Part shown: positions 63,796 through 64,000 of the stretch, piece after piece
How the letters are laid out: every line of letters begins with the position of its first letter
How positions within the stretch are numbered: the stretch's first letter is position 1
Source: Bacteroides sp. UBA7333
Lineage (GTDB): Bacteria > Bacteroidota > Bacteroidia > Bacteroidales > Bacteroidaceae
DNA length: 64,000 nucleotides
Reading direction: 5' to 3'
NCBI GenBank assembly: GCA_002471195.1
Contig: DKPN01000002.1
Coordinates: 58,397-122,396 of the forward strand
Notes under the pieces: model-generated
The model's input: only the letters and a program-made list of their open reading frames with translations
Databases searched by the model: none
What the model was told of the DNA's origin: nothing
Program-made: the position numbers and the translations under genes

Positions 63796-64000
63796 ATGGG
63801 ATATTTATTCACATCCGAATCGGTGTCTGAAGGACACCCCGATAAAGTGGCCGATCAAATATCGGACGCTGTACTTGACAAACTGTTGGCATACGACCCC
63901 AGTTCGAAAGTAGCTTGCGAAACAATGGTTACTACCGGACAAGGAGGGGGTTTTTGGGGGGAAGGGAAAAAAAAAAAAGAAAAAAAAAAAACACCCACAT
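63796..64000 (+). CDS. metK: S-adenosylmethionine synthase, partial, with corrupted end
   Basis: The first ~49 codons encode a clear MetK N-terminus (MGYLFTSESVSEGHPDKVA, then ISDAVLD and VACETMVTTGQ). This enzyme makes SAM, which many methyl-transfer and radical SAM enzymes in this window use. From about 63943 the sequence turns into G and A homopolymers and no longer gives the expected VVVFGEVKT-like continuation. I treat that as sequencing or assembly error at the contig end, not as a biological change. The gene runs off the window. Confidence 0.9.
   Translation, partial: MGYLFTSESVSEGHPDKVADQISDAVLDKLLAYDPSSKVACETMVTTGQGGGFWGEGKKKKEKKKTPT

Noticed and set aside
63943..64000. Lysine-rich C-terminal tail or frameshift in MetK
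   Set aside because: Homopolymer-dominated sequence at the very end of the contig fits base-calling error better than biology.

Overview
The window looks like a chromosomal contig from a member of the order Bacteroidales. It is AT-rich. About twenty intergenic sites match the Bacteroidetes sigma-factor -7 element TAnnTTTG in the right orientation upstream of genes, and Shine-Dalgarno sequences are mostly absent. Several proteins are typical of the phylum: DUF4294, DUF3098, a PorZ-like propeller protein, a PepSY-like lipoprotein and the ftsX-DUF3098-uppP-truB-queA-folK operon. I cannot fix the genus. A PorZ-like protein would fit a T9SS-bearing family such as Tannerellaceae, Dysgonomonadaceae or Paludibacteraceae. 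No rRNA, tRNA, CRISPR, prophage or IS was seen.

Layout. 0.1-8.5 kb: U32 protease-like tRNA hydroxylase, dusB, an epimerase plus PAP2 lipid-enzyme pair, rnr with a Nim-like flavoprotein, and cysK. 8.7-18.6 kb: AsmA-like protein, MFS transporter, a PepSY-like lipoprotein divergent from a response regulator/histidine kinase pair, then ychF-lgt. 18.8-23.9 kb: two tandem OmpA-like proteins and mutS. 23.9-26.4 kb: the most accessory-looking stretch, with a probable small RNA, small unknown genes and a broken lipoprotein gene. 26.4-31.2 kb: EamA transporter, leuS, YitT-family protein. 31.7-43.6 kb: a large HzsA-like/SUMF1 protein with two heme c motifs, a beta-barrel, BI-1 protein, SulP transporter, rubrerythrin, radical SAM enzyme, HhH-domain outer-membrane protein, DUF4294 and an rRNA/tRNA methyltransferase. 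44.1-56.5 kb: nadA, acyltransferase, PorZ-like protein, rdgB, nadB, PH-domain protein, lpdA, dacB and a succinate CoA-transferase. 56.8-64 kb: miaB, the ftsX-folK operon and the first part of metK.

Most genes are housekeeping: tRNA modification (U32, dusB, miaB, truB, queA, trmH-like), NAD synthesis (nadA, nadB), envelope biogenesis (lgt, uppP, dacB, ftsX, OmpA-like) and genome upkeep (mutS, rdgB, rnr).

The most unusual structure is not a gene. At least four intergenic sites carry tandem arrays of 22-23 bp units. Each unit is a short inverted repeat, the sequence differs between most loci but the architecture is constant, and neighbouring units can pair into longer hairpins (1520-1607, 26253-26336, 39405-39515, 52875-52940; weaker candidates at 18621-18683, 45189-45240 and 48675-48750). 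The last ~60 bases of the window degrade into homopolymers inside a conserved metK region and are probably a contig-end error.
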